From Pseudomonadota bacterium (lineage in GTDB: Bacteria > Pseudomonadota > Alphaproteobacteria > Rhizobiales > Hyphomicrobiaceae), in assembly GCA_018242215.1 (NCBI GenBank), contig JAFECG010000026.1:124001-188000 (forward strand): a stretch of DNA of 64,000 nt, read 5' to 3'. Positions 8,492-17,513 of the stretch are shown piece by piece; the stretch's first letter is position 1, and every line of letters begins with the position of its first letter. The translations under genes were made by a program, and so were the position numbers. The notes beneath the pieces were generated by a model. That model did not search any database. It was not told where the DNA came from and saw only the letters and a list, made by a program, of their open reading frames with translations.

Positions 8492-10012
8492 CTAAGCGGC
8501 GGCATCCGGTCTTTGCGAAAGTGACTCCAGGAGCGCCCTGCGATCAATTTTTCCGAGCGCGTTACGGGGGATGTGCGAAACAATTTCGAGCCGCTCTGGA
8601 AGCTTGTAATCTGCGATCAGTCGCCGCGCATTGGCGAGAATGTCATCAGGCCCGTATTGGCCTGCGCCTGACGACAGTTCGACGAAGCCGACGATGCGTT
8701 GCCCAAAGAGATCGTCAGGAATTCCCGCGACACCAACGTCTTTCACGATTGGATGGCTCGCGAGGGCGGATTCGACCTCCGCGGGCGAGATTTTTGATCC
8801 GCCTCGAACAATAACGTCTTTCATGCGGGAAACGAACCAAAGTTCGCCGTTCTCGTCTTGGCGCATCAGATCGCCAGTGCGATACCATCCGTCCTGGGTG
8901 GCGTCCCTGATAATATCGGGCCCCTCCCAATAACCGATCGTGACGTTCGGACCGCGAATTTGAAGCTCGCCAACTTCGCCGATCGGCACCGGTGCTCCAT
9001 CCTGATTGCAAATGCGAACTTCGGCGCCGGCGGAGATGCGGCTGACCGGTCGTGGTTGGGATCCGAACGTAAGCGAGCCGATCGTCTCCGTTGAGCCCCA
9101 TAGGGACAGCAGCGGCGTGCCGAAATGCGCTTTGAATTGTTGCTGGACGCGAGGGGGGCAGATATCGCCTCCAACGGCGCAAGTCTTCAACGAAGTTACG
9201 TCGCGGATCGTACGTTGCTGCGACTCGAACATTTCTACGAGCATGACGGGCAGTCCTCCGAACCATGTCGCGCGATAACGTTCGATATCGTCAACGACTG
9301 CATCGGCATCGAAGCGCTCGTGGAGAATGATCTGCGCGCCATGCCAGAGGGATCCGACAAAAAGAAAGAAGCCACTGGCATGAACCATAGGTGTCGCGAC
9401 GATTGCGATATCTTCATGGCTCAGAGAGAGTTCGCTGCACAATTCGGCAGCTGCCGAGATAGTTTCGAGCGTGTGCGTTACATATTTGGGGACGCCCGTT
9501 GTCCCGGACGTTGCGAGGAGTATCGCGGGTGTATCAACGGATAGCTTGGGCAACTCAGGGAGATCGGAAGTTGCAGCAGGCAATTCGCTCCAGGGGCTGA
9601 CCGGACTGTCTTTCCTGACCGTCCCGAGAACATAGCGAGCGTGAGTAGGCAGCACGGATGCGCCGATTCCCGCGACTTCATCATAATAGAGGTCATCCTG
9701 ACCGATGTAGAGCGCAGGTTTCAGCCGCTTCAGATGCTGTTCGATTTCCGCAGCTTTGAGGCGGGTGTTCAAAGGTGCCGCCACGGCGCCAATTCGAAAG
9801 CAGGCGAAATAGGCAACGGCGAGCTCCGGCAAGTTTCTCATGTGCAACGCGACGCGATCGCCCTTGCGAAGGCCGACCGATAGGAAGCCGTGTGCCAGGC
9901 GATTTATCTCGTCCGTGAATCGCTTGTAGGTCCAGATATCGCCATTTTGGATGAAGGCCACATTATCCGGACGGAAGGAAGCGTCGCAATCCAGCACCTT
10001 AAAAGGAGTCAT
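8492..10012 (-). CDS. Acyl-CoA synthetase / AMP-dependent ligase
   Basis: A 506-residue class I adenylate-forming enzyme. It has the P-loop-like motif ILLATSGTTGVPK near residue 165, the A5-type WGSTE motif, YRTGDL near residue 378, and the C-terminal hinge and lysine region (SRMKDVIVRGGSKISPAEVE; then PRNALGKIDRRAL). It should activate a carboxylic acid to its acyl-AMP and then the CoA thioester. The length fits fatty or aromatic acid:CoA ligases. AAAGG lies before the ATG. The substrate is unknown; the aromatic monooxygenase on the same strand downstream makes an aromatic or phenylpropanoid acid possible but this is inference. Confidence 0.85.
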   Translation of the reverse strand: MTPFKVLDCDASFRPDNVAFIQNGDIWTYKRFTDEINRLAHGFLSVGLRKGDRVALHMRNLPELAVAYFACFRIGAVAAPLNTRLKAAEIEQHLKRLKPALYIGQDDLYYDEVAGIGASVLPTHARYVLGTVRKDSPVSPWSELPAATSDLPELPKLSVDTPAILLATSGTTGVPKYVTHTLETISAAAELCSELSLSHEDIAIVATPMVHASGFFLFVGSLWHGAQIILHERFDADAVVDDIERYRATWFGGLPVMLVEMFESQQRTIRDVTSLKTCAVGGDICPPRVQQQFKAHFGTPLLSLWGSTETIGSLTFGSQPRPVSRISAGAEVRICNQDGAPVPIGEVGELQIRGPNVTIGYWEGPDIIRDATQDGWYRTGDLMRQDENGELWFVSRMKDVIVRGGSKISPAEVESALASHPIVKDVGVAGIPDDLFGQRIVGFVELSSGAGQYGPDDILANARRLIADYKLPERLEIVSHIPRNALGKIDRRALLESLSQRPDAAA

Positions 10013-10064
10013 GGTTCATTACCTTTTCTAGAAATGTGGGTTTGATGGTGGTCTTTGGGTGCGG

Positions 10065-10256
10065 CTACGACTGGCCGTCGAAATGCTTTCCGGCATTCCC
10101 CAACTCGGCGGGGGCTGGCGGCTTTGGGGAAAGCGTCAGAACGAGAGGTGATGCAACAAGCTCCGCATCGATCGAACCTGCCGATAGAGCATGATGCGCG
10201 CGCTTGGCTACGCTGCGGAGGGTGGTGAAGCAGTACTCGGCAACCGTAAATCTCAT
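10065..10256 (-). CDS. Possible 63-residue small protein
   Basis: A short frame starting ATG at 10256 with AGAGGT five bases upstream. It lies 52 bases ahead of the acyl-CoA synthetase on the same strand, in a 393-base gap. The product starts MRFTVAEYCFTTLRSVAKRA and ends in a proline/glycine-rich tail. It has no recognisable domain or signal peptide. It could be a real small gene of the acyl-CoA synthetase operon or a chance frame. Confidence 0.3.
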   Translation of the reverse strand: MRFTVAEYCFTTLRSVAKRAHHALSAGSIDAELVASPLVLTLSPKPPAPAELGNAGKHFDGQS

Positions 10257-10327
10257 CCCGAACCTCTTGCTTGTGATGCCAGGAGATTCAGCGGGACGCG
10301 TTACGCCGCGATTTCAGCTTCGAGGTA

Positions 10328-10349
10328 AAAGGATTACGGCCGTAACCCG
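10328..10349 (-). terminator. Likely terminator of the VirA-like kinase operon
   Basis: The palindromic core TTACGGCCGTAA (10334-10345) with flanking GG/CC can fold as a hairpin on the minus-strand transcript. It is followed by TTTT, about 60 bases after the kinase stop codon. Confidence 0.45.
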
Positions 10350-10405
10350 GAAATGGCGAAAGTTCAGCGAGATACTGCCCAAATGCGCGATGTGTGGCGA
10401 ACAAA

Positions 10406-12892
10406 TTAGAGGATCTGATCCGTGCACGCTTTCGGATGCCGAAGCGATTGCGTCAGCGCGGATGCAATCTCATCCGGAACCAACGGCCACCGCACGATCT
10501 GCGAAGCGCCGGACGCGATCAGCGCATCGATGTCGACGTTTTGCCGCGATGGCATTGCGATCAGAATTGGTTTGCCCGGCGCGAGGCGACGAAGTGCGGA
10601 GGCAAATGAAAGCACGGCGTTCGTCGGGGTAAGATAGCCGATCAAGATAATGTCGAACCGTTCGATCTCCTCGCGGCAGGCTGACAGGGCATCCCTCGCG
10701 GAGGAAAATCCGACGGGCTCAAAGCCCAGTGCGGCAAGCACTTCCTCATGTCGCAGTCGGCGTTGGATAGGCTCTTCGAGCAGCAAAACAGTTTCGCCAT
10801 GTCCGTAGCGGTGCCCTCTGGCGCGGTCCGGGGCTCGAGGCAATTGCTCTGCGGCGACACAGGGAATCCAGGCCTGGAAGCAGCTCCCGACGTCAGGTTC
10901 ACTTTCGACGTTGATTGCGCCGCCGTGGTTCCTGACGATTTCATTGACCGTGGCGAGCCCGAGGCCATGCCCGTTCGATCTTGTCGTGAAGAAAGGTTCA
11001 AAAAGTTGGGAGATGATTGCCGGTGTCATTCCGCGACCGCTGTCTTTCACCGATATGACTGCGTAGCGTCCTTCGGGAAGTTCCGCATGCGAGACACAAA
11101 GCGTATCACGAATGTGCTGCACTTCCGTCCTGATCTCAATGCACCCTTTTTCATTCATCGCCTGCGCGGCGTTGTGACAGAAATTGAGGACGATTTGCTG
11201 CAGTTGTGCGGGTTCGCCGTAAATTGCCGCGCGGGCGTCGTTGTGCACGATCAATTCAATCTCTGGCGGAAGCGAGGCGGAAAGAAGTGAATGGGCTTCG
11301 GCGACAATCGCTTCCAGTTGCAGAACTTCTCGCTGTATGGGGCGGCGGCGGCCGAATGCGAGCAGCTGCTCGACGAGATTGCGGGCACGGAAGCCCGCGC
11401 GTCGGATTTGCAACAGGCTACGGGCCCCGGGATGGGTCGGCTGAATATGGGTTTCCGCGATCTCCACGTATCCTAGAATGGCGCCGATGATGTTATTGAA
11501 GTTATGCGCCACCCCGCTGGCGAATGCGCCAATCGTTTGAATTCGCCGGGCCTGATGCAGTTGCTCTTCAAGATGTGCGCTTTCACGTGTGAGCCGATCT
11601 CTGCTGATGGCGCTCAACAGAGCGTCGAACGCCATCCTCAACACTCTGAGATCGGACGAAGGGACGTCGATGATTGCCTCTCGCCCGTCGAATCCGAGCA
11701 CGGACTCTATTTCCGCATCTCTTCCGCCGACGATGCACGCCCAGCTTTGAACTCCATGCGCTCGCAAGGCTTGCTTCTGCGACGAGGGTGCCAAGTTTGA
11801 AACCCGCGGGACGTGGATGACGTCGCCATTGGGGTTCTTATCGAAGCTGCGCGCCAAGTCGACCGCGCGACGCGGCCAATCGCGATCGAATGGACTTTCT
11901 TCGTTGCACCACGAAAGACCCAGTTGGGGTTCTCTCATGTCGATCAAATACGCGCGGTCGGCGCCAATGCAGTGAGCGAGACGGCTCAGCGCGGCGTTCA
12001 GCCGGGTCGCGGTCTCTCTTGGAGGGCAGTCGATCAGGCTCGTCGATATGTCGGCAATCACATGCTCGACAGAAGCTCTCCAGCGAAGTGACCGCGCCCG
12101 GGCGCGCAATTGACTTCCGAGATGGACCAGCGTCACGAGGAGAAAGAGCGATAGAAAGAATGCGAAGACCTGGAATTTCTGCGCTTCATGACGCGAATCC
12201 TCTGCATCCTCCGTGAGGATCGTCCGCAATTGCTCTTGGTCTGCCCTCAAGGGGAGATCGAAGAAAGTGCCCAGAAGACGATCCGTTTCGGGGAGCAATC
12301 TGCGTAGCAGTCGACCATGGGCGAGAAGCGCCTTGGCGCTCTCCTGATCCGCCGTCGCCGGCAGCGCCCTATCGAGAATCTGAAGCGCGCGGTCCACTCC
12401 GACGGCATTCTCCGTCGACGTATCCAAGGTCAGGCGCAACATCGTCGCGGATATATCATTTATCGCGGAGAGTGAGACGCCGGTGCGTTCGGCCGATCCG
12501 AGGCGACTGCTGAACAAGGCGAAATACGCGAGTGAATTTCGCAACAATGCAATCTTGCTTTTGAATTGTTCGGCGTATTCGTCCTGAATGTCGACCAGCG
12601 CTGAGAGTCGATCTACGGCACTAAGTTCGCGTGAACTTTCCGAGGTAAAATTGCGTAGATCATCCAGCGCAGTCTGCAGGTCATTGCTCTCTTGCACGAG
12701 CGGATCATAGTTGCGGAGAGAGCCGACGCGGCCCTTCAGGATGTCTCTCTGAAACGCGCGCTCGGCCAATCCGAAGACGTCCAAAGATTGAAGCGCATGG
12801 TCGAAGCGCGCGGCATCGGAGTTCATTCCGCGTACCGACAGCCACGTCATGGCCACCAAGAGGATAACGGCGAGGGAAAGTGGAGTTCTCAT
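10406..12892 (-). CDS. VirA-like sensor histidine kinase with degenerate receiver
   Basis: An 828-residue membrane kinase. TM1 is at about 5-20, a helical periplasmic domain follows, and TM2 is at about 241-259 (FAFFLSLFLLVTLVHLG). A GAF-like linker covers about 270-430. The phosphoacceptor His is about residue 463 in ASGVAHNFNNI. The ATPase boxes are LNFCHNAAQAM, DSGRGM and GHGLGL. The C-terminal receiver (about 699-820) keeps an acidic pair (LLLEEP) but has IGYL where the phosphorylated Asp should be, so it cannot be phosphorylated in the normal way. VirA has the same overall order with a regulatory receiver. Its start overlaps the cytochrome stop by four bases (ATGA), showing tight operon coupling. 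Confidence 0.85.
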   Translation of the reverse strand: MRTPLSLAVILLVAMTWLSVRGMNSDAARFDHALQSLDVFGLAERAFQRDILKGRVGSLRNYDPLVQESNDLQTALDDLRNFTSESSRELSAVDRLSALVDIQDEYAEQFKSKIALLRNSLAYFALFSSRLGSAERTGVSLSAINDISATMLRLTLDTSTENAVGVDRALQILDRALPATADQESAKALLAHGRLLRRLLPETDRLLGTFFDLPLRADQEQLRTILTEDAEDSRHEAQKFQVFAFFLSLFLLVTLVHLGSQLRARARSLRWRASVEHVIADISTSLIDCPPRETATRLNAALSRLAHCIGADRAYLIDMREPQLGLSWCNEESPFDRDWPRRAVDLARSFDKNPNGDVIHVPRVSNLAPSSQKQALRAHGVQSWACIVGGRDAEIESVLGFDGREAIIDVPSSDLRVLRMAFDALLSAISRDRLTRESAHLEEQLHQARRIQTIGAFASGVAHNFNNIIGAILGYVEIAETHIQPTHPGARSLLQIRRAGFRARNLVEQLLAFGRRRPIQREVLQLEAIVAEAHSLLSASLPPEIELIVHNDARAAIYGEPAQLQQIVLNFCHNAAQAMNEKGCIEIRTEVQHIRDTLCVSHAELPEGRYAVISVKDSGRGMTPAIISQLFEPFFTTRSNGHGLGLATVNEIVRNHGGAINVESEPDVGSCFQAWIPCVAAEQLPRAPDRARGHRYGHGETVLLLEEPIQRRLRHEEVLAALGFEPVGFSSARDALSACREEIERFDIILIGYLTPTNAVLSFASALRRLAPGKPILIAMPSRQNVDIDALIASGASQIVRWPLVPDEIASALTQSLRHPKACTDQIL

Positions 12893-13932
12893 GGATGAGC
12901 CGCCACTATGGATTTCCCGCGGTAGGTCCCTGTCAGCGTATGCAGAAATGCAACGAGGAGCTTTACCTGCTCATCCGATAGGGTGCAGTTCAGCTGGGCG
13001 GACGCCATCTTTCTGACGGCATCATCGAGCGTTGCGGCGCTTCCGTCGTGAAAATAGGGTGCTGTGGCTGCAACATTCCGCAAACTCGGAACACGCAGGA
13101 TTTCGGGCGTGGGGGATGCAAGTGGACGGAAAATCCCGTGCCGTTGAAAAAGATTGCCGCCGATATTCTCTCCTTGATGGCATGACACGCAGCCGAGGGA
13201 TTTGAAAAGCGCATAGCCGTTGAGCTCCTCCGGCGAAAGTGCCGACGCGTCGCCGGTCAGCCAGCGGTCGAAGCGGCTATCGGGTGTGAGAAGGGAGCGT
13301 TCAAACATAGAGATTGCGTCAACAATCGCGGCTTGATCCGGCTGGCGGCCGTAGGCCGCGACGAACAGGTGGCGCATCTGCGGATCGCTATTCAGTTTCC
13401 GGAGGATCGCATCGCTGTCCGGTCCCGTCCGGCTTGCCGCTTCCAAAATCGCTTCCGTATGATTTTCGAGCGTTCGGAAATTTCCTTCCCAGTTGAGGCG
13501 AAAATTGAGAGCGGCGTTGAAAACGGTGGGTGTATTGAATTCCATCTTCGATCCGCCGGGGCTGCGATCGCGCGCGCGAAGGTCGGCACCATTTGTATTC
13601 AGGTCGTGACAGGAGGAGCACGAGACCGTTCCGCTCGGGGACAGTCGCGGATCTTTGAAAAGAAGCTCTCCCAACGCAATTTTTTGCGGATCGAGACCGT
13701 GGATCAGCTGAATAGGAGTGATCGGCTCCTCATCGTAGCGCGGGAAGGACAGATTGATCGTCGATTGCGCGACAACCGCTGCTGCTATCATGAGAGCTGC
13801 CACCAGCCAGGCGCGCCATGAGTATCGGCGCAGCCTTTTCAAAGGGCGAGTGAACGTTCGATTGCGATCGTGGTCGCTATGCCGAGCGGGTAGGAACAAG
13901 CAAATATCCTGTGCCGGTTTTTCATCGATCAA
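12889..13932 (-). CDS. Membrane-anchored diheme cytochrome c (CcpA/MauG peroxidase family)
   Basis: A 347-residue protein. An N-terminal membrane anchor (WLVAALMIAAAVVAQS, about 42-57) is followed by two c-type haem motifs, CSSCH at about 105-109 and CVSCH at about 248-252. This is the layout of bacterial diheme cytochrome c peroxidases and MauG-type enzymes, which use H2O2 or oxidise proteins in the periplasm. It lies between a VirG-like regulator (33 bases upstream) and a VirA-like kinase (four-base overlap). A redox-sensing or effector link to the kinase is therefore likely, but peroxidase activity itself is only inferred from the family. Confidence 0.85.
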   Translation of the reverse strand: MIDEKPAQDICLFLPARHSDHDRNRTFTRPLKRLRRYSWRAWLVAALMIAAAVVAQSTINLSFPRYDEEPITPIQLIHGLDPQKIALGELLFKDPRLSPSGTVSCSSCHDLNTNGADLRARDRSPGGSKMEFNTPTVFNAALNFRLNWEGNFRTLENHTEAILEAASRTGPDSDAILRKLNSDPQMRHLFVAAYGRQPDQAAIVDAISMFERSLLTPDSRFDRWLTGDASALSPEELNGYALFKSLGCVSCHQGENIGGNLFQRHGIFRPLASPTPEILRVPSLRNVAATAPYFHDGSAATLDDAVRKMASAQLNCTLSDEQVKLLVAFLHTLTGTYRGKSIVAAHP

Positions 13933-13965
13933 TCGGGCGCCGAATTTCTCAAGGTTCCAGGGTGC

Positions 13966-14769
13966 TCAGGACGTCCTTTGAACTGGCACGGCGAACACGT
14001 AGCCGACACCGCGTTCGGTCTGGATGAACTTCGGAGACGCCGGATCGGGTTCGAGCTTCCGTCTGAGGCGCAAGACCTGCACATCGATGCTGCGGTCGAA
14101 GATGTCTTCGTGTATGCGCGTGGCCTGCAGGAGATATTCGCGCGTGAGGGGCCGCTGAGGCGCTTCCAGGAAGGCGACGAGTAACGCATATTCGCTTTTT
14201 GTCAGCGGAACTGCGTTTCCCTCGGGATTGGTCAGTCGCAGGCTCCGCCGATCCAGCCGCCAGCCGCCGAATGCATAGCGTTGATGCTCCGTGTTGCGGT
14301 TTGCGTCGAAGCCGTCACGCTCCGCGTCCTGGCGCCGTCGGACGGCACGGATGCGCGCCAGAAGCTCACGCAGTCCGAAAGGCTTCGTGATATAATCATC
14401 TGCTCCCAGTTCCAGCCCGATGACGCGATCGATCTCGTCACGGCGATGGCCGCTCGTGATGATCACCGGAATATCCGTTAGCGAACGGATTTCCCTGAGC
14501 ACATCGAAGCCATCTTCCCGGCCGAGGCGGAGGTCCAGAATGACCAGATCAATCACTTCCTTTTCAAGAAATTCTGATAGCTCCTGCCATCCCGATCCGG
14601 CGAAAGCTATGAGACCGTGCTCCGAGAGATAGCTGGCAATCATTTCGCGCATGGCAGGATCATCGTCGATGATCGCGATGCGAAGCGCTCTCTGAGCATA
14701 TCCTCCTGCATCCCGCGGGCTCACGGCATCGTGGACGCCTGAATCGATCGGTGTGTTAAGCCGCTTCAA
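13966..14769 (-). CDS. VirG-like OmpR-family response regulator
   Basis: A receiver domain (IAIIDDDPAMREMI; phosphoacceptor in LVILDLRLG; Lys in DDYITKPFGL) is followed by an OmpR-type winged helix (SEYALLVAFLEAPQRPLTREYL; DRSIDVQVLRLRRKLE; GVGYVFAVP). It should be phosphorylated by the VirA-like kinase encoded two genes downstream. No ATG fits the N-terminus. A TTG at 14769 preceded by GGAGGTG six bases away is the best start and gives 267 residues; the frame runs further upstream without a good ribosome site. It is first gene of the three-gene operon, so its promoter lies above 14770. Confidence 0.8.
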   Translation of the reverse strand: MKRLNTPIDSGVHDAVSPRDAGGYAQRALRIAIIDDDPAMREMIASYLSEHGLIAFAGSGWQELSEFLEKEVIDLVILDLRLGREDGFDVLREIRSLTDIPVIITSGHRRDEIDRVIGLELGADDYITKPFGLRELLARIRAVRRRQDAERDGFDANRNTEHQRYAFGGWRLDRRSLRLTNPEGNAVPLTKSEYALLVAFLEAPQRPLTREYLLQATRIHEDIFDRSIDVQVLRLRRKLEPDPASPKFIQTERGVGYVFAVPVQRTS

Positions 14770-15097
14770 TTCGAACACCTCCGCCTCTTCTGCGAAGGCC
14801 ACGCGCGAAGAATTTACGATCCAGCGTATCCCGCATCGAATCCGTCCGCTCAAGAATGTGAAGTTGTGTCGGGGACGTCCTGCGCGTCGTGGCAGAAAGC
14901 CCTCGCAAGCGCGGAAGTTCTGCACGCATCAGGAAGTTATGTATAGGGACAGATTTGTCGCTGCGGCTGCTTTCGCGAACCGGAATCAATACGCGAATTG
15001 AACTATTTAGAAGGAATTTAAAAAGGATCTGCTTCGGCGAACCATTACCTTTTCTGAAGTCGGCGATCAGATTATCTTCATGTTTATATGTCTACCT
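14770..15097. other. Promoter-side gap of the virG-like operon, AT-rich
   Basis: About 330 bases with no supported gene. The stretch 15000-15110 is noticeably more AT-rich than the surroundings. It should contain the promoter of the response-regulator operon and the 3' end of the transcript coming from 15098 onward. Confidence 0.4.
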
Positions 15098-15688
15098 TCA
15101 TCTATCTATTCTGCGTCGTGGTCTGAACGGCAATACCGTGGCCTCATTGGCTGGTGCGGCGTCCATCGAGTTTGGAATCTCTGCGCGGATGGGATTGTTC
15201 TTTCGGTGCTGAGGAGGTTCTGGCCCGTCGGCCGACAACATCGCATCGAAAGCAGCTTGTATCCATGCGGGCCAGGTTCTGTTCCTTTCCTTCAGTCGGC
15301 GCGACTTTTCCAGATCAGGTCTGCATTCACGAGATAGGCCCGTGTTGTCTGATTCTCCCCGTTTCATTGCATATCGTGTCGCCTCCTCGCTCGAAACGTC
15401 ATCGAAAGGGTAGGGCGCATATGCATGAAGGCTCAAGCCTGCCAGTGCAAAACCATCGATGATGCAGTTCAGAACCGATTCCGCGAAAGAGAGGGATTTG
15501 GTCGTAGGTTTCTCGGCCTGAGGTTCCGTCGAAGTCAGTTCCGAGGCGTCTGCCTGAGTCACGCCGTCATCGCTGATGCCAAGCTGCTGCAAAATCCCGG
15601 ACGCGCGAGGTCTACAATCGGGCCGGTGTCTACGAGAGCCCAATCTTAGAGTGCGCGCAGTTCGAGGCTGATTCCACCGCGACCGCAT
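15098..15688 (-). CDS. Hypothetical protein, 196 residues
   Basis: The product is hydrophilic, rich in Arg and Glu, with one moderately hydrophobic stretch (VLNCIIDGFALAGLSLHAYAP) in the middle and a basic end (VLPFRPRRRIDR). No domain was recognised. The ATG at 15688 is chosen because AAGGAG lies seven bases before it. It is on the same strand as, and 190 bases downstream of, the condensation-domain gene, so the two may be cotranscribed. It has no signal peptide. Confidence 0.5.
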   Translation of the reverse strand: MRSRWNQPRTARTLRLGSRRHRPDCRPRASGILQQLGISDDGVTQADASELTSTEPQAEKPTTKSLSFAESVLNCIIDGFALAGLSLHAYAPYPFDDVSSEEATRYAMKRGESDNTGLSRECRPDLEKSRRLKERNRTWPAWIQAAFDAMLSADGPEPPQHRKNNPIRAEIPNSMDAAPANEATVLPFRPRRRIDR

Positions 15689-15878
15689 AAAAATCTCCTT
15701 CTCGATCACAAAGAGAAGTTGACGGTCTCGTGCGCGCCGCACGCGTCCGAGAATTTCGTTGATATCGGATTAGCCTCGTGGTCGATCGCTCTCTGCCGGA
15801 GCGAAATTCCCAGCCTTAAATGGAAGCGGACTTCGAGCGGGAGCGCCATGTTCGATGGCGCGCGCCGCACTGCCGCCG

Positions 15879-17180
15879 TCAATCCTCGCGAGAGGATGTC
15901 GTGATATGCGATCCGGAGCAGGCGTCTTTCAGGACGTCTTCCATCGCCTCGAGCAGGCCGTCCGATGACGCGAAGCTCGTATGGGCAAGACAAAGGGACC
16001 CGTTTACCGTCGCTGCGCCGATGGTATGATCATTCTCGAAGCCGCGGAGAACGCAGGGGCCCCAGACGGCTTGAAGTTCGACGTCGGAAAATTTGTGTCC
16101 GAAGGGAACGCGCCCCAGATTGGTGACCATCGCTTCAGCGGCGAACGCGACTGCAGAGAAACCGGCAGCGTCCGAGACGCTCGGCCCGTCTTCTATGAAT
16201 TGCCCGATTTGGGTGACGAGCGCGCGAACGCCTGGAGATGTCTGTGACGGGGCGATGTCGGCTTTGACTTTCCGTGCGACTTCCCAGAAATCGGTGGAAT
16301 TCGCATCCGAAACGCTCTGCGCGGCGCTGATAAATACACCGCATTCGTCGGTGAGACCCAGCATCTGCCTGATGTTGACAGGTGACATGATCCGGACGGA
16401 GATGTCGCCCCATTGTGGCGCTGTCTGCCTACCTGCGATCGAGAGCGCAGCACAAAGTGCGGCATGAACCGTCGTCGCTTCCTCTCTCGCGCGTTCCATG
16501 ATTTCCGCCGTCAATGCCGACGACAGCTTGAGCCTGCGAATTTTCGGGATCGAGCCGTCTCGCTTGCGCCAAATGCCCGGGACGGGCTGAGCAGATTCCC
16601 GCTCCGGGCTTTCGACTTGGCCGGCATTTGCGTCGACGTGTAATTCCTCGAAGATCTCTTCCATCGCGGGTCTCGCAGGACGGGTTTCGAGAGCATTTCC
16701 CGCGAGTGCATTGAGCGTATCGCGAAGCACGTACGCCAACGACATGCCATCCGCGACCGAGTGATGGGCAATCAGAGTCATTGTGGCGCTGTCGATGGCA
16801 TGCACCAACACGGCGCGAACGAGGGGTGATTGCTTCAGATCGAATGTGTCTTCGAGTTCGCGGGCAACCTCTTCCATCCAAAGTTCTGCTGGATCGCCGT
16901 GAACGACACGCAGAGGAATCGAAAAAACATCTCCTTTGCGAAACCAGGGAGCGGCGCCGGGCGCTCCTCCTATCGTGGTCGATAGATTGCTGTGTCGTTT
17001 CTGAACACGGTCGAGTGCCCGGCGCCAGTCGTCGATGCGGGTTAGTCCGGAGATCTCCGCAGTCATGGCAAAATGGACCGGGCTATTCTTGTCGATCAGC
17101 AAAAACAGTTGCTCGAGCGCGCCCAGGGGTCTCATGGCGTTCGACACATCTCTAATTTCCGGCAGGGACAACTTGGTCAT
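15879..17180 (-). CDS. Stand-alone condensation-domain acyltransferase
   Basis: A 433-residue single-domain protein of the condensation/WS-DGAT/PapA superfamily. The catalytic HHxxxDG motif is present as HHSVADG near residue 140. N-terminal MRPLGALEQLFLLIDKNSPVHF and a later LGRVPFGHKFSDVELQAVWGP fit the two-lobed fold of such enzymes. These use an acyl-CoA or carrier-protein thioester to acylate an alcohol or amine. No NRPS, PKS or carrier protein is near, so it may act on a lipid or small molecule with a free acyl-CoA. AAGGA precedes the ATG. An 18-bp palindrome lies about 190 bases upstream. Confidence 0.75.
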   Translation of the reverse strand: MTKLSLPEIRDVSNAMRPLGALEQLFLLIDKNSPVHFAMTAEISGLTRIDDWRRALDRVQKRHSNLSTTIGGAPGAAPWFRKGDVFSIPLRVVHGDPAELWMEEVARELEDTFDLKQSPLVRAVLVHAIDSATMTLIAHHSVADGMSLAYVLRDTLNALAGNALETRPARPAMEEIFEELHVDANAGQVESPERESAQPVPGIWRKRDGSIPKIRRLKLSSALTAEIMERAREEATTVHAALCAALSIAGRQTAPQWGDISVRIMSPVNIRQMLGLTDECGVFISAAQSVSDANSTDFWEVARKVKADIAPSQTSPGVRALVTQIGQFIEDGPSVSDAAGFSAVAFAAEAMVTNLGRVPFGHKFSDVELQAVWGPCVLRGFENDHTIGAATVNGSLCLAHTSFASSDGLLEAMEDVLKDACSGSHITTSSRED

Positions 17181-17351
17181 CGGCTGAAATCCTTTTGACG
17201 GTCGATGATGTCGCCTGCTTGGCAGTCCTGGTCATCGGCCTGAGTTTGATCGTGATCTGCTTTCGCAGACGCACGTCGTTGCAGCGGTGGCGTTGGGAGA
17301 CTCGAGCCGCCGAGTTACATCCGGATTTCAGCAATGGAAAAAAGAACTACA

Positions 17352-17388
17352 GCCGTAACTGTAACGGCGCGGACGTTTTGAAACGTCC
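17352..17388. promoter_or_regulatory. Palindromes upstream of the condensation-domain gene
   Basis: GGACGTTT (17371-17378) and AAACGTCC (17381-17388) form an 8+2+8 palindrome. Immediately before it, GCCGT (17352-17356) and ACGGC (17364-17368) form a second inverted pair. They occupy the 333-base gap between csgH and the condensation-domain gene, in which no other gene is supported, and look like an operator. Confidence 0.45.
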
Positions 17389-17513
17389 AGGCGTTCGGTG
17401 GTGGCAATCGCCATTTCTCCGGCGCCTTAAAGTGCCGCGGCCCGGCCTTGCGAGTTATTCGCTCTTAAGTTCGGCTCCTGCCTGCCAAGGGGGTCGATAT
17501 CAGGGGAAAGGAT

